DNA of 38,162 bases from an uncultured Bacteroidales bacterium (GCA_947074145.1 CAMTOJ010000034.1:1-38162), one strand, 5' to 3'; shown: positions 9,461 to 18,432, counted from the stretch's first letter. The notes: a model not told the origin generated them from the letters alone. Translations and numbers: made by a program.

Positions 9461-9642
9461 AAAAAAGAAGAATGTTTCAGAATTGGAGTTTTTACATCAA
9501 AAATGCGTTGGAAGGAGCTCTAACTGCTGAATTTATTCAAATAGGTTTGAATAAAAGAAAGTTCAACTGTTGCCGGTCTCAATCTTTAGCATTTTTTTCA
9601 GTGGTTGCAATCGGGCAAATCTATCCACATTTCTCTTGTTAT
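9461..9642 (-). ncRNA. Candidate structured ncRNA, 6S-like rod
   Basis: A unit of about 180 nt on the minus strand, starting a few bases after a TATCTTTG -7 motif and ending in a U-run (9461-9466). By hand it folds into a long rod. The closing stem pairs 9627-9637 (AAGAGAAATGT) with 9465-9475 (ACATTCTTCTT) with one mismatch, extended by GGA/TCC. A large internal loop follows (27 nt on the 5' side at 9597-9623, 11 nt on the 3' side). Then come AAAAATGC (9589-9596)/GCATTTTT (9499-9506), AACAGTTGAA (9562-9571)/TTCAGCAGTT (9522-9531) and an apical TTATTCAAA/TTTGAATAA hairpin with a 4-nt loop. Length, rod shape and central bubble resemble 6S RNA, an RNA polymerase regulator; Rfam's Bacteroidales-1 is another possible match. 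Alternative: a metK leader. Confidence 0.5.
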
Positions 9643-9646
9643 GATG

Positions 9647-9654
9647 CAAAGATA
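9647..9654 (-). promoter_or_regulatory. Candidate -7 promoter motif of the structured RNA
   Basis: On the minus strand this reads TATCTTTG (followed by C), an exact match to the Bacteroidetes TAnnTTTG box. It places the transcription start near 9642, at the base of the predicted rod. Confidence 0.5.
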
Positions 9655-9745
9655 CTACAATTTTGAATAATGCATCATTTTCAATTAAAAAGTTATATCA
9701 CAATTATGTGAAACTTATCCTATTTACTTTTAAATTCTAATCAAT

Positions 9746-10150
9746 TTAGATTATTTCCGAAAGTGGAATTTTTACAAAATCCCGCTCATTCATCAACGGA
9801 TGAGGTATCTTCAAAATATCCGTATCAATCACAAGATCGTCAATTAGAAGAATATCAATGTCAATTATTCGATCTGCATATCCGTTTTTATCACTTTTAG
9901 ACAACCGTCCCATCTGTGTTTCTATCTCTTTTAAAGCATTAAGTAGATCAAAAGGATCCATTTCAGTATGAATAAGAGCACAGATATTCACAAAATTATT
10001 ATCTGAAGAGAATCCCCATGGCTCAGAATAAAAAAAAGAAGATCGGGAAATAACTTTTCCCGCCTTCTTTTCTATATTTTCCAGAGCAGCATCAAGATTA
10101 TCTTCTTTATTTCCAAGATTGGAACCAAGACTTAGATAAACTTTATACAT
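9746..10150 (-). CDS. folK: HPPK, 6-hydroxymethyl-dihydropterin pyrophosphokinase
   Basis: Cytosolic folate-pathway enzyme that transfers pyrophosphate from ATP to 6-hydroxymethyl-7,8-dihydropterin. The 134-residue protein is a short but complete family member. Visible signatures are the N-terminal YLSLGSNLGNKEDNL, the SEPWG loop and DRIIDIDILLID, in which D97 and D99 are the Mg-binding aspartates. It follows queA on the same strand after a 230-base spacer, consistent with the truB-queA-folK gene order of Bacteroidetes. No promoter motif of its own was found. Confidence 0.93.
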   Translation of the reverse strand: MYKVYLSLGSNLGNKEDNLDAALENIEKKAGKVISRSSFFYSEPWGFSSDNNFVNICALIHTEMDPFDLLNALKEIETQMGRLSKSDKNGYADRIIDIDILLIDDLVIDTDILKIPHPLMNERDFVKIPLSEII

Positions 10151-10380
10151 AAATAAACTCTTGTTTTTGTTTAATTATTTTTTAGGTTAAAACGACATCC
10201 TTTATATAACGAAAAAGAGAAAACTATTGATTGAAATACCATAAGGTTATAAAATTAACAGAATATCTTTTTCACTATAAAAGAGTCAATTCCCTAAGTT
10301 CCTACCATTAAACATTTAAGCGACGATCAATAACAAACTAAGTTTAATAAGAATGAAATTGAAAATCTTTCCTCAAATAT

Positions 10381-11439
10381 TTAATCAATAATCAGCATTG
10401 CATCGCCATAAGCTCCAAATTTGTAGCCCTCTTTTATTGCGATATCATACGCTTGCATAATAAGATCATAGCCACCGAAAGCAGCAGCCATCATAAGCAT
10501 CGTAGACATTGGCAAATGGAAGTTTGTTACCATTGCATTTGCTACTGTAAAATCATACATTGGGAAGATAAACTTATTAGTCCATCCAGTATATGGTTTT
10601 AGATGTCCATCTGTACTTACAGTGCTCTCCATAGCTCTCATTACAGAAGTACCAACAGCACAAACTTTGCTTTTTCTATCTTTTGCAGCATTTACAAAAT
10701 CAACAAGTTCAGGAGTAACGAACATCTGTTCTGATTCCATTTTATGTTTTGTCAAATCCTCAACATCGATATCTCGGAAGTTTCCAAGTCCAGAGTGAAG
10801 AGTAAGATGGTTGAAATCAATACCTTTGATCTCCATTCTTTTTAAAAGCTCACGACTAAAGTGAAGACCGGCAGCCGGAGCAACAACAGCACCCTCATTT
10901 TTAGCAAAAATTGTTTGATATCTATCCACGTCATCAGGCTCAGCCTCACGCATAGATTTCAAATATGGTGGAATCGGAGTTTCTCCAAGATCGAAAAGAG
11001 CCTTTTTAAACTCTTCGTGACTTCCGTCAAAAAGGAAACGAAGAGTACGACCTCTTGAAGTCGTATTATCGATCACCTCAGCCACCATAGAATCGTCATC
11101 TCCGAAATAAAGTTTATTTCCGATTCTTATTTTACGAGCAGGATCAACAAGCACATCCCAAAGTCTGTGCTCCTCATTTAATTCGCGAAGTAAGAAAACT
11201 TCAATTTTAGCTCCCGTTTTCTCTTTATTCCCATAAAGACGCGCAGGAAAAACTTTCGTGTCATTGAACACGAAAATATCTTTATCATCGAAATAATTAA
11301 TTATTTCTTTGAATATACGATGTTCTATCTCTCCGGTTTTTCTGTGAATCACCATCATTCGTGACTCATCTCTATTATTGGCCGGATGAAGAGCTATCTG
11401 CTCATCAGGCAACTTAAATTTAAATTGCGATAATTTCAT
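10381..11439 (-). CDS. queA: S-adenosylmethionine:tRNA ribosyltransferase-isomerase
   Basis: Queuosine-pathway enzyme that transfers and isomerises the ribosyl group of SAM onto preQ1-modified tRNA to give epoxyqueuosine. 352 residues from the ATG at 11439 ([16 protein letters not shown]), which matches the family N terminus; an ATG at 11475 would add 12 unrelated residues. Conserved stretches include [14 protein letters not shown], the central [10 protein letters not shown] and the C-terminal [13 protein letters not shown] and [11 protein letters not shown]. It lies downstream of truB and probably shares its transcript; there is a 121-base spacer between them. Confidence 0.95.
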   Translation of the reverse strand: MKLSQFKFKLPDEQIALHPANNRDESRMMVIHRKTGEIEHRIFKEIINYFDDKDIFVFNDTKVFPARLYGNKEKTGAKIEVFLLRELNEEHRLWDVLVDPARKIRIGNKLYFGDDDSMVAEVIDNTTSRGRTLRFLFDGSHEEFKKALFDLGETPIPPYLKSMREAEPDDVDRYQTIFAKNEGAVVAPAAGLHFSRELLKRMEIKGIDFNHLTLHSGLGNFRDIDVEDLTKHKMESEQMFVTPELVDFVNAAKDRKSKVCAVGTSVMRAMESTVSTDGHLKPYTGWTNKFIFPMYDFTVANAMVTNFHLPMSTMLMMAAAFGGYDLIMQAYDIAIKEGYKFGAYGDAMLIID

Positions 11440-11560
11440 ATTATATAATCGTATTAAATTGTTTATTCTATTCAATAATGATATTCTGAAAAATACAGAT
11501 ACATCATTTTATATATGTTAATCTGTTTCTACTATCAGCTTTATCTGAAGATTTAATCTG

Positions 11561-12295
11561 TTATGCTTTTTCAGAATCTTCAATCTGCACATCCTGATCT
11601 TTTTTCTCAGGAAAAGCCTTGTCAAAAAACTCATCTATCTTATCCGAATCGATACATTGAGAAAGTGTTACCTCTCCGATACGAGTACGTATTAAACCTG
11701 TAAGATGAGCTCCACAATCAAGAGCCTCTCCGATATCACGCGCCAAAGCTCTTATATAAGTACCTTTACTGCAAACCACTCTAATCTTTATCTCAGGTAA
11801 CTGGCAGTCAATCAGTTCTATCTCATCTATAACAAGTTCTTTGGCTTTAAGTTCTACTTCTTCACCTTTTCGGGCAAACTCATAAGCTCGCTTACCATCA
11901 ACCTTCACAGCCGAATAGACTGGTGGTATTTGCCAAATGCTTCCAAGAAACTTTGTAAGAGTCTGTTCAACAAGCTCCTTAGTGATATGAGATGTTTCTC
12001 TCACCTTATCAACCTCAGTTTCCTGATCAAAAGAAGGCGTTGTTTCACCAAGTCTTAACGTTGCAATATATTCTTTCGTTTGATATTGGAATGTTTCTAT
12101 CTGTTTGGTTGCTTTCCCCGTACAGATAATCATCACGCCGGAAGCCAAGGGATCAAGAGTCCCCGCATGACCGACTTTAAATTTTTTAAGTTTTAATCTT
12201 CTGCTCAAACGGTTTCTTATCTGTTTTACAAGATAAAAAGAGGTCCAATTCAGAGGTTTATTAAAATATAAAACTTCTCCTTCTATAAAATCCAT
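11561..12295 (-). CDS. truB: tRNA pseudouridine-55 synthase
   Basis: Converts U55 of the tRNA T-loop to pseudouridine. The 244-residue protein has the catalytic aspartate D48 in VGHAGTLDPLASG, the substrate-contacting YIATLRLG segment, the IPPVYSAVKVDGKRAYE motif and the CSKGTYIRALARDIG motif. The C terminus ends in a short acidic/Lys tail instead of a full PUA domain. Its ATG lies one base past the uppP stop codon, so the two are almost certainly co-transcribed and translationally coupled. Confidence 0.95.
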   Translation of the reverse strand: MDFIEGEVLYFNKPLNWTSFYLVKQIRNRLSRRLKLKKFKVGHAGTLDPLASGVMIICTGKATKQIETFQYQTKEYIATLRLGETTPSFDQETEVDKVRETSHITKELVEQTLTKFLGSIWQIPPVYSAVKVDGKRAYEFARKGEEVELKAKELVIDEIELIDCQLPEIKIRVVCSKGTYIRALARDIGEALDCGAHLTGLIRTRIGEVTLSQCIDSDKIDEFFDKAFPEKKDQDVQIEDSEKA

Positions 12296-12296
12296 A

Positions 12297-13100
12297 TTAT
12301 CCTATTAATGAATATATAAGCGCAATTGCTCCAATAATGGCACAATAAATGGCGAAATATATCAATTTGCTATTTTTTACAATTTTAAGCATCCAGCTAC
12401 AAGCCAAAGTTCCCGAAATAAATGCCGCGAAGAAACCAACGACAAGAGATAAAGTGGGAATAGATGTTACTTGTTCCGCACTTGAACCGAAACCTTTTAT
12501 AATATCAAGAAACGATTCTCCAAGTATAGGAATTATAACCATTAGGAAAGAAAACTTCGCAACCTCCTCCTTCTTATCTCCAAGAAGAATACCGGTTGCA
12601 ATAGTTGATCCTGAACGAGATAGACCCGGTAATACAGCTACAGCCTGCGCCAATCCTATGATAAACGCATCAAGATATGATATGTTTGTTTTCTGACGTG
12701 GTTTAGCATAATATGCAAATGCCAAAAGCATCGATGTTACAAGCAAACAACAACCAACGACAACAAGACCGTCGCCGAAAAGTGCCTCAACCTGTTTTTT
12801 AAATAATACTCCTACAATCCCGATAGGAATCATTGAAAGAACTATTTTAGAAACATATTTGGTTTGATCATTCCATTTAAACTGGAAAAAACCTTTGAAT
12901 AATATTGCTACTTCCTTCCATAAGACAACTATCGTACTTAAAACGGTAGCTGTATGAACAACTATCGAGAAAGTTAAGTTTTCTTCACTCTGCACTCCTA
13001 AAATTGCACTTGCGATCTCTAAATGTCCACTGCTACTGATAGGCAGATATTCTGCCAATCCTTGCACTATACCCATTATCAGGGCTTCCCACCAACTCAT
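12297..13100 (-). CDS. uppP: Undecaprenyl-diphosphatase (BacA/UppP)
   Basis: Inner-membrane enzyme that dephosphorylates undecaprenyl pyrophosphate to recycle the lipid carrier for peptidoglycan and other envelope glycans. 267 residues, the normal family length, with multiple hydrophobic helices. The two BacA signatures are visible: [16 protein letters not shown] near the N terminus and [15 protein letters not shown] in the middle. It sits between the DUF3098 gene and truB in the conserved Bacteroidetes ftsX cluster, so envelope and division functions share an operon with tRNA modification genes. Confidence 0.96.
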   Translation of the reverse strand: MSWWEALIMGIVQGLAEYLPISSSGHLEIASAILGVQSEENLTFSIVVHTATVLSTIVVLWKEVAILFKGFFQFKWNDQTKYVSKIVLSMIPIGIVGVLFKKQVEALFGDGLVVVGCCLLVTSMLLAFAYYAKPRQKTNISYLDAFIIGLAQAVAVLPGLSRSGSTIATGILLGDKKEEVAKFSFLMVIIPILGESFLDIIKGFGSSAEQVTSIPTLSLVVGFFAAFISGTLACSWMLKIVKNSKLIYFAIYCAIIGAIALIYSLIG

Positions 13101-13146
13101 TTTATTCTTTTTCTTTTTTTAATACACCTCTTCTGTCAGACAAATA

Positions 13147-13374
13147 TTATTTGTCTTTATTTTTTATCATAATCCCCACGATCATCAAAATATAGCCTGC
13201 AAAGCAGATATTGGGCGCCGCAACAATACGACGAAAACTAAATATTGAAGGATCGTAAACCTCCATAGTGGAACTACTTCCGGTCATTAATGCAAATCCG
13301 ATAACTATAAAAAGGAAAGCAATACCCATTACAATATAATTCGACTTTCCAAGTGCAAAACCTTTATTTTCCAT
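13147..13374 (-). CDS. DUF3098 family membrane protein
   Basis: 75-residue protein with two hydrophobic segments (about residues 12-31 and 52-69) separated by a short polar loop. The pattern, the context and the NYIVMGIAFLFIVIGFALM-type first helix match DUF3098, a family found next to ftsX and uppP in Bacteroidetes. Function is unknown; the constant neighbourhood suggests a link to FtsX or the cell envelope, which is inference only. Starts 43 bases after the ftsX stop codon. Confidence 0.82.
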   Translation of the reverse strand: MENKGFALGKSNYIVMGIAFLFIVIGFALMTGSSSTMEVYDPSIFSFRRIVAAPNICFAGYILMIVGIMIKNKDK

Positions 13375-13416
13375 TAGGCTTATATTTATTTTATTATTTT
13401 CTTTCTTCGGTTATAT

Positions 13417-14298
13417 TTACAAAAGATACATATCATCACTCTTCATTCTTATATATTTATTTGCTGCAAACAGAGCAGAAATAAACGTTATAAATATTCC
13501 GAGTATTATAACAATTGTAAACACCGTAAACAACAAATCGTTTGTTATAAGGATCTCAAATCCCTGAAATTCATTGTTTATATAATTTATCAATCCATAT
13601 AGTAATCCCATAGCGATAAATGAAGCTATGATACCGTTCACTATATTGGATCTCACAAAAGGACGTCGTATGAATCCCGGAGTTGCACCTACCAAACGCA
13701 TTGTATTAATAAGAAATCTCTGCGAATATATCCCCAAACGAACCGTATTATTTATCAAAGTGAAAGATATTAACAACAAGATCACGGCAAGTATAAACAA
13801 TATTACTCCTGCCTTCCTCATATTATCATTAATAAGTTCCACAATATCCTTTCTGTAATTAAATTCAGAAACCGACGCACTCATTGCTCTGACTTTTTTC
13901 TCTATTAAAGCAATGCTGTCATTATTAGCATAAACAGAATTTAGCTTCACTTCAAAAGAAGCCTGAAGAGGGTTGAAACCAAGAAACTCCTCGGGATTTT
14001 CTCCAAGTTCGGTTGTCAACTCTTTTATGGCATCCTCTTTACTTATGTAAGTCACCGCCTTAGCGTAATCGGAATTAGTCAACAAGGTTTTTAATCTGTT
14101 AATCTCTCTTGTCTCAATCTCATCATTAAGAACAATTGTAAATCCGATATTTTCCTTCAATAAAGTAGAAAGATCAGCGGCGAAAACACCCATAAAAGCT
14201 ATTATCCCCAATATGAAAAGAACAAGAGAGATACTTATTATAGAAGTAAATCTTGCTCCTAAAATTTTTCGTCTGCTTTGCTTTTTATCATTCATCAA
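13417..14298 (-). CDS. ftsX: Cell division protein FtsX
   Basis: 293-residue membrane subunit of the FtsEX ABC-type complex, which couples the divisome to peptidoglycan hydrolysis. The layout is right: a first transmembrane helix at about 20-42, a periplasmic loop of about 125 residues containing ISKEDAIKELTTELGENPEEFLGFNPLQ in outline (the FtsX ECD pattern), then three helices with the LVGATPGFIRRPFV segment between them. No ftsE gene lies within the window. It begins the ftsX-DUF3098-uppP-truB-queA-folK set and follows the methyltransferase gene after 36 bases. An ATG one codon further in is an equally good start. Confidence 0.93.
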   Translation of the reverse strand: MMNDKKQSRRKILGARFTSIISISLVLFILGIIAFMGVFAADLSTLLKENIGFTIVLNDEIETREINRLKTLLTNSDYAKAVTYISKEDAIKELTTELGENPEEFLGFNPLQASFEVKLNSVYANNDSIALIEKKVRAMSASVSEFNYRKDIVELINDNMRKAGVILFILAVILLLISFTLINNTVRLGIYSQRFLINTMRLVGATPGFIRRPFVRSNIVNGIIASFIAMGLLYGLINYINNEFQGFEILITNDLLFTVFTIVIILGIFITFISALFAANKYIRMKSDDMYLL

Positions 14299-14334
14299 TT
14301 AATATTTTATCAATATAAATACTTTCAAATAGAT

Positions 14335-15267
14335 TTATATTCTCTTTTTTAACACATAAATTATTGAACTCGCCTGTTTTGGGTCTTTAGCAACTCTTAA
14401 AAGTGAACTCATTCCGGTTAGCATGCCTGCCACAAATGGGAGTTTATTCCCCTTATATTTCTCACTTAGCATTGATATATAAAATGCATCGAGCGGCATG
14501 GCTGCAATTCGTTCAACTTCAAATCCATTCTTTGAGGCAACCATTGAAACGGTTTCCGGCGTAAAATGCCATAAATGCCGAGGTACATCATAAGCAGCCC
14601 AATACTCTTTATATTTCCTTGCATCATAAGATGCACAATTAGGAAGAGCCAATATCAGATTCCCGTTATCTTTCAAAAGTGATCGGATATCATTAAGTGA
14701 CCCATTGAGGTTTTCCAAATGCTCTAACACATGCCATAAAGTAATGATATCATACTTTTTCATATTAGACGGCGTACCCATATAATCGGCAATTGAACGT
14801 GCAAGCTCAATTTTGAAATGTTTATCGGCAAATACCCTCGCATCATCACTTTTTTCGGCACCCTCAACAAGCCATCCCCTTTCATTCATTTCATTTAAGA
14901 AATATCCTGTTCCTGCACCAATATCGAGAATATGCTTCTTCTGATCGGATCCCTCTTTATGATTATAGTTATAGATATCATCAACCATATTCCCCTTCTT
15001 TCGAAGCATCATATTTCGGGCAAAGTGATATAGCTTATTAACTATTCCTTTCTGTGTATCTGAATGGGAAACGTAATCTTCTGCTTTATAATAGATTCCA
15101 ATCTCATCTTCAGAAGGAGCCTCATCTGTAAATCTAAACCCACAACTTTCACACTCCTTTATCATAAAACAATCGCCTAAAGCAAAATAATCCTTACACT
15201 CATGAACCGGATTAAGTTTTTTGGAGCCACAGATTGGGCAATGTGTGATTGTAAGCTTTTTCATCAT
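14335..15267 (-). CDS. Class I SAM methyltransferase with N-terminal zinc ribbon
   Basis: 310-residue protein. The N terminus has two CX2C pairs (C10/C13 in HCPICGSKKL and C39/C42 in KECESCGF), a likely zinc ribbon. A Rossmann-fold methyltransferase domain follows, with motif I ILDIGAGTGYFLNEM and the post-motif WHVLEHLENL typical of Methyltransf_11/23-type enzymes. Similar proteins modify small molecules, lipids or sugars; the substrate here cannot be inferred. It lies 36 bases upstream of ftsX on the same strand, so it may head that transcript. A short hairpin is predicted in its 5' leader (15277-15298). Confidence 0.82.
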   Translation of the reverse strand: MMKKLTITHCPICGSKKLNPVHECKDYFALGDCFMIKECESCGFRFTDEAPSEDEIGIYYKAEDYVSHSDTQKGIVNKLYHFARNMMLRKKGNMVDDIYNYNHKEGSDQKKHILDIGAGTGYFLNEMNERGWLVEGAEKSDDARVFADKHFKIELARSIADYMGTPSNMKKYDIITLWHVLEHLENLNGSLNDIRSLLKDNGNLILALPNCASYDARKYKEYWAAYDVPRHLWHFTPETVSMVASKNGFEVERIAAMPLDAFYISMLSEKYKGNKLPFVAGMLTGMSSLLRVAKDPKQASSIIYVLKKRI

Positions 15268-15613
15268 CTGTTAATGTAAAATAAGACTGCTTATTTTATA
15301 TATCTTATCGTGTTAAGAATATGTCATAGTAGCATTTCTTCCCCATAGGTTTGAAAAGAGCGGTATTATCCTTAATTTGATGCAAAAGAACAACTTTTTT
15401 GTTGAGAATTAAATTATTTAATAGATTTTAGCAAAAAAGATTGGGTTTTATTTATCAGATTGTTAATTCCACCCTTTTTACACCTTGTAATTCTTTTTTT
15501 TAATCAAATAAAAAAACAAGAGTCTGAATAGATTATATTCAGACTCTTGTAATATTTTATATCATTCTATGTTAAATATATAAGACTATATTAATTCGCT
15601 CAAATTACATATT
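15268..15613. other. Intergenic spacer
   Basis: No gene seen. The stretch holds a small perfect hairpin at 15277-15298 (TAAAATAAG/CTTATTTTA, 4-nt loop) just upstream of the methyltransferase start, a lone half copy ACACCTTG at 15480-15487 of the palindromic repeat found at 234 and 18684, and the terminator of the esterase gene. I found no exact TAnnTTTG box for the methyltransferase-ftsX transcript. Confidence 0.55.
15511..15550 (-). terminator. Intrinsic terminator of the esterase gene
   Basis: Arms ACAAGAGTCTGAATA (15516-15530) and TATTCAGACTCTTGT (15536-15550) form a perfect 15-bp stem with a 5-nt loop. On the minus strand it is followed by a long U-run. Confidence 0.88.
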
Positions 15614-16498
15614 TTAATTCTCTTTTAACCACTGTGAAAGAGTTGTGGTCCATTCATCATAAAAATCAAATTCTGTCAAAGTTCCCCATCCATGATTTCC
15701 CGAAGGATAAGTATAAAGTTCACATTTCACGTTATTATTATCTAACGCCTCTTTATACAAAATCGAATTCCACGGAGTCACCGCCTTATCGTCCATACTA
15801 TGGAAGAGTATCGCTTTAGGAGAATTGGCATCAATATGTTTTTCATTAGAATATTCGAGCACAAGACTCTCATCCATATATGAATCTCCAAGTAAATTTT
15901 TTCTTGTTCCCCAATGTGTAAGAGTATCTATAAACGATATTACGGGATAAAATAGAATCTGAAAATCGGGTCTTGATAACTCATCATATTTAGTTGCAAG
16001 TGTTGATGCAAGATGTCCTCCTGCCGAATATCCGCATACTCCAATTTTATTTGCATCATAGCCCCATAGAGAAGCATTTTCACGAAGTATTTTCATTGCC
16101 TTCTTTGCATCCTTAAGAGGAATATCTTTTTGTCCGTTTGGCAAACGATATTTCAAAACCGCAGCATTGACTCCCTCTTTATTAAGCCATTCAGCCATAG
16201 CCCATCCCTCTTTTCTTATTGCCTGCATACCGTATCCTCCTCCGGGACAGATTAATACCATTTTACCTGAATTAACTCTTTTATTATTTACAAGAAAAAG
16301 ATTGATTTCAGATTCGGAAATGTTATAAACATCAGAGCTATCGTTCTTAAAAAACTCTACTTTCTCAATTCCGTTAAACTCTTCCGCTCCGTTTTCCCAA
16401 ACTTTTACAGTAAAAACAGACTCCTTCGGTTCATTTTTCGTACAAGAAAAAAAAGCTCCTGCTAAAAAGACTGAAAAGATAAATGATGATTTCTTCAT
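15614..16498 (-). CDS. Alpha/beta-hydrolase esterase, predicted lipoprotein
   Basis: 294 residues from the ATG at 16498 (MKKSSFIFSVF), which gives a proper lipoprotein signal ending in AFFSC with C19; an ATG at 16552 would add 18 residues ahead of the signal and is unlikely. The fold is that of the BD-FAE/acetylxylan-esterase-like alpha/beta hydrolases: oxyanion segment CPGGGYGM, nucleophile elbow GYSAGG, acid loop SMDDKAVTPWN and catalytic His in GNHGWG. Probably a membrane-anchored carbohydrate or acyl esterase on the cell surface or in the periplasm. It has no polysaccharide-utilisation genes beside it. It is transcribed alone, between two terminators. Confidence 0.85.
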   Translation of the reverse strand: MKKSSFIFSVFLAGAFFSCTKNEPKESVFTVKVWENGAEEFNGIEKVEFFKNDSSDVYNISESEINLFLVNNKRVNSGKMVLICPGGGYGMQAIRKEGWAMAEWLNKEGVNAAVLKYRLPNGQKDIPLKDAKKAMKILRENASLWGYDANKIGVCGYSAGGHLASTLATKYDELSRPDFQILFYPVISFIDTLTHWGTRKNLLGDSYMDESLVLEYSNEKHIDANSPKAILFHSMDDKAVTPWNSILYKEALDNNNVKCELYTYPSGNHGWGTLTEFDFYDEWTTTLSQWLKEN

Positions 16499-16641
16499 GG
16501 CTTTTAATGTATTATGAGTTATTGAATATAAAATTAATAATAAAAAACACATTTATATACTTATAAAACGATAAGATTGATTCTAAATCAAATATCAACT
16601 TATATCTAATCTTGATAAGAAATATATAGACAATGATTGAA

Positions 16642-16731
16642 TAAAAAAAGCCCTCTCTCCGTTGAAGTGAATTCCAAAAGTTATTCATAAGACTTTCGGG
16701 ATGCACTTCATTCACGGAATGAGGACTTTTT
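16642..16731 (-). terminator. Long hairpin terminator of the CoA-transferase gene
   Basis: On the minus strand, arms at 16704-16727 and 16649-16669 pair with a few mismatches (ends CCTC/GAGG, inner GAAGTG/CACTTC). An inner stem CCGAAAGT/ACTTTTGG closes a loop of about 10 nt. A U-run follows (16642-16648). The rod is about 80 nt, unusually long for a simple terminator. Confidence 0.75.
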
Positions 16732-16753
16732 AGGCAGATATAATAACTAAATT

Positions 16754-18256
16754 TTAGTTTTTAATGTAATCTTCCCATTTTGTCTCACGCATATCTCCGG
16801 ATTCGTTAAATTGATTATGGAAACCGAATGCTGCTCTTAGAGAATGAGGTGTATGAGCTGCTTTTGTGCAAAGAGAAAGATAATCTTTCAATAGTTGCTT
16901 ATATTCAGGGTGAACACAGTTTTCAATAATAGCATTTGCTCTTTGAATAGGAGATTTACCTCGTAAATCGGCAACTCCCTGATCTGTGATTATAACATCA
17001 ACTGAATGTTCTGAATGATCAAGATGTGACACGAATGGCACTATAGCACTAATTTTTCCACCTTTTGCCACCGATGGACATGTAAATATCGATAGATACG
17101 AATTTCTTGTAAAGTCGCCAGACCCACCAATACCGTTCATCATCTTAGTTCCCACAACATGAGTAGAATTTACATTACCGAATAGATCAACCTCAAGCGC
17201 AGTATTCATAGTGATAAGTCCTAAACGGCGTATAACTTCAGGATTGTTGCTAATCTCTCCGGGACGAAGAAGTATTTTATCTCTGAAATAATCGATATTA
17301 TCAAACACTTCATTCATACATTTATCACTCAAAGTCAACGAACATGTACTTACAAATCGACATTTACCTGTTTTCATAAGATCGATTACAGAGTCTTGCA
17401 CAACTTCTGTATACATATCAAACTGAGGTATATCAGGATTTTTGCCAAGACAAGCCAACACTGCATTTGCAATATTACCTACCCCCGACTGAATAGGAAG
17501 AAACTCTTTTGGGATACGTCCGTTTTTATATTCGTTTACGATAAAATTGGTTACATTTTCACCAATTTTCATTGTAGTTGCGTCTACCGGAGTAAACTCT
17601 TTAACGCCGTCGCTATATGATGTTTCTACAACTCCAATAATCTTTGAAGGATCGACTTTTAAAGTTGTAGTACCTATTCTGTCATTTGGTTTGTATACAG
17701 GAATCTCTTTTCTGTAAGGAGGATCAAGCGGTTCATATATATCATGCATACCGTTTATTCCTTCTGGGATATGTTTATTAAGTTCTATAATTATTTTATC
17801 GGCAAGTTTTGCATAGGTCGGAATCATTCCTACCGCTGTACCAAGTACGATCTCACCACTATCATCAATACTTTGCGCCTCTATTATAGCTACATCAATA
17901 TTACCTAAAAAGCCGTATCTCACATTTTGAGAAATATGAGAAAGATGCATATCGAAATAGTTGATTGATCTGTTGTTTATTCCGGCACGACTATCTGAGT
18001 TCGATTGATACGGAGTACGACGATCAATAGCATTCGCTCTTGATAAAGCACCGTCAACAAAATCATTTGTTGAAGCTCCTGTAAATACACTTACTTTAAA
18101 TTCTCTACCGGCGTTATGCTCCTCTTCTGCTTTTTTTGCAAGAGCCTGTGTTACGGCTTTGGGTGTTCCTGCTGCGGTAAAACCGCTAAATCCTATTGTG
18201 TCGCCATTCTTGATATATGAAGCGGCTTCTTCGGGTGTAATAAACTTAAAAGGCAT
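16754..18256 (-). CDS. Acetyl-CoA hydrolase/CoA-transferase family protein
   Basis: 500-residue family I-type CoA-transferase, most likely succinyl-CoA:acetate CoA-transferase or acetyl-CoA hydrolase. The N-terminal half starts with GDTIGFSGFTAAGTPKAV and the second half has the SGVGNIANAV loop followed by the probable catalytic glutamate E284 in MYTEVVQDS. The C terminus carries GGSGDFTRNSYLSIF and ADLRGKSP, typical of the family. In fermenting Bacteroidales such enzymes link succinate/propionate and acetate metabolism. The single gene has a -7 motif about 170 bases upstream and a long terminator. Distinguishing transferase from hydrolase is not possible from sequence alone. Confidence 0.88.
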   Translation of the reverse strand: MPFKFITPEEAASYIKNGDTIGFSGFTAAGTPKAVTQALAKKAEEEHNAGREFKVSVFTGASTNDFVDGALSRANAIDRRTPYQSNSDSRAGINNRSINYFDMHLSHISQNVRYGFLGNIDVAIIEAQSIDDSGEIVLGTAVGMIPTYAKLADKIIIELNKHIPEGINGMHDIYEPLDPPYRKEIPVYKPNDRIGTTTLKVDPSKIIGVVETSYSDGVKEFTPVDATTMKIGENVTNFIVNEYKNGRIPKEFLPIQSGVGNIANAVLACLGKNPDIPQFDMYTEVVQDSVIDLMKTGKCRFVSTCSLTLSDKCMNEVFDNIDYFRDKILLRPGEISNNPEVIRRLGLITMNTALEVDLFGNVNSTHVVGTKMMNGIGGSGDFTRNSYLSIFTCPSVAKGGKISAIVPFVSHLDHSEHSVDVIITDQGVADLRGKSPIQRANAIIENCVHPEYKQLLKDYLSLCTKAAHTPHSLRAAFGFHNQFNESGDMRETKWEDYIKN

Positions 18257-18424
18257 ATTATGATAAATTTTTAATTATTCCCTTTGATATATTTTCGTAA
18301 ATATGTTATGTGAAAAATGCATTATTATGCACAAGGTTTAAATTGGATATACACTTTTTATTAATCAAACACTCAAACAACCATAATACATGTTTTATAA
18401 CATAATTTCTGTTTTTCACATCTT

Positions 18425-18432
18425 CAAAGATA
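18425..18432 (-). promoter_or_regulatory. Candidate -7 promoter motif for the CoA-transferase gene
   Basis: On the minus strand this reads TATCTTTG, an exact TAnnTTTG match. It implies a 5' leader of about 160 nt. No -33 TTG at the standard spacing was seen. Confidence 0.4.

Noticed and set aside
9480..9650. Canonical SAM-I riboswitch
   Set aside because: Sequence blocks look similar but the diagnostic P2 (GGGA/CCC, UGAA kink-turn) and P3 helices do not form; a rod ending in its own U-run explains the region better. Kept only as an alternative.
9472..9666. 64-codon plus-strand reading frame
   Set aside because: It is antisense to the candidate structured RNA, has odd composition and no recognisable features; complementarity of the RNA stems explains the open frame better.
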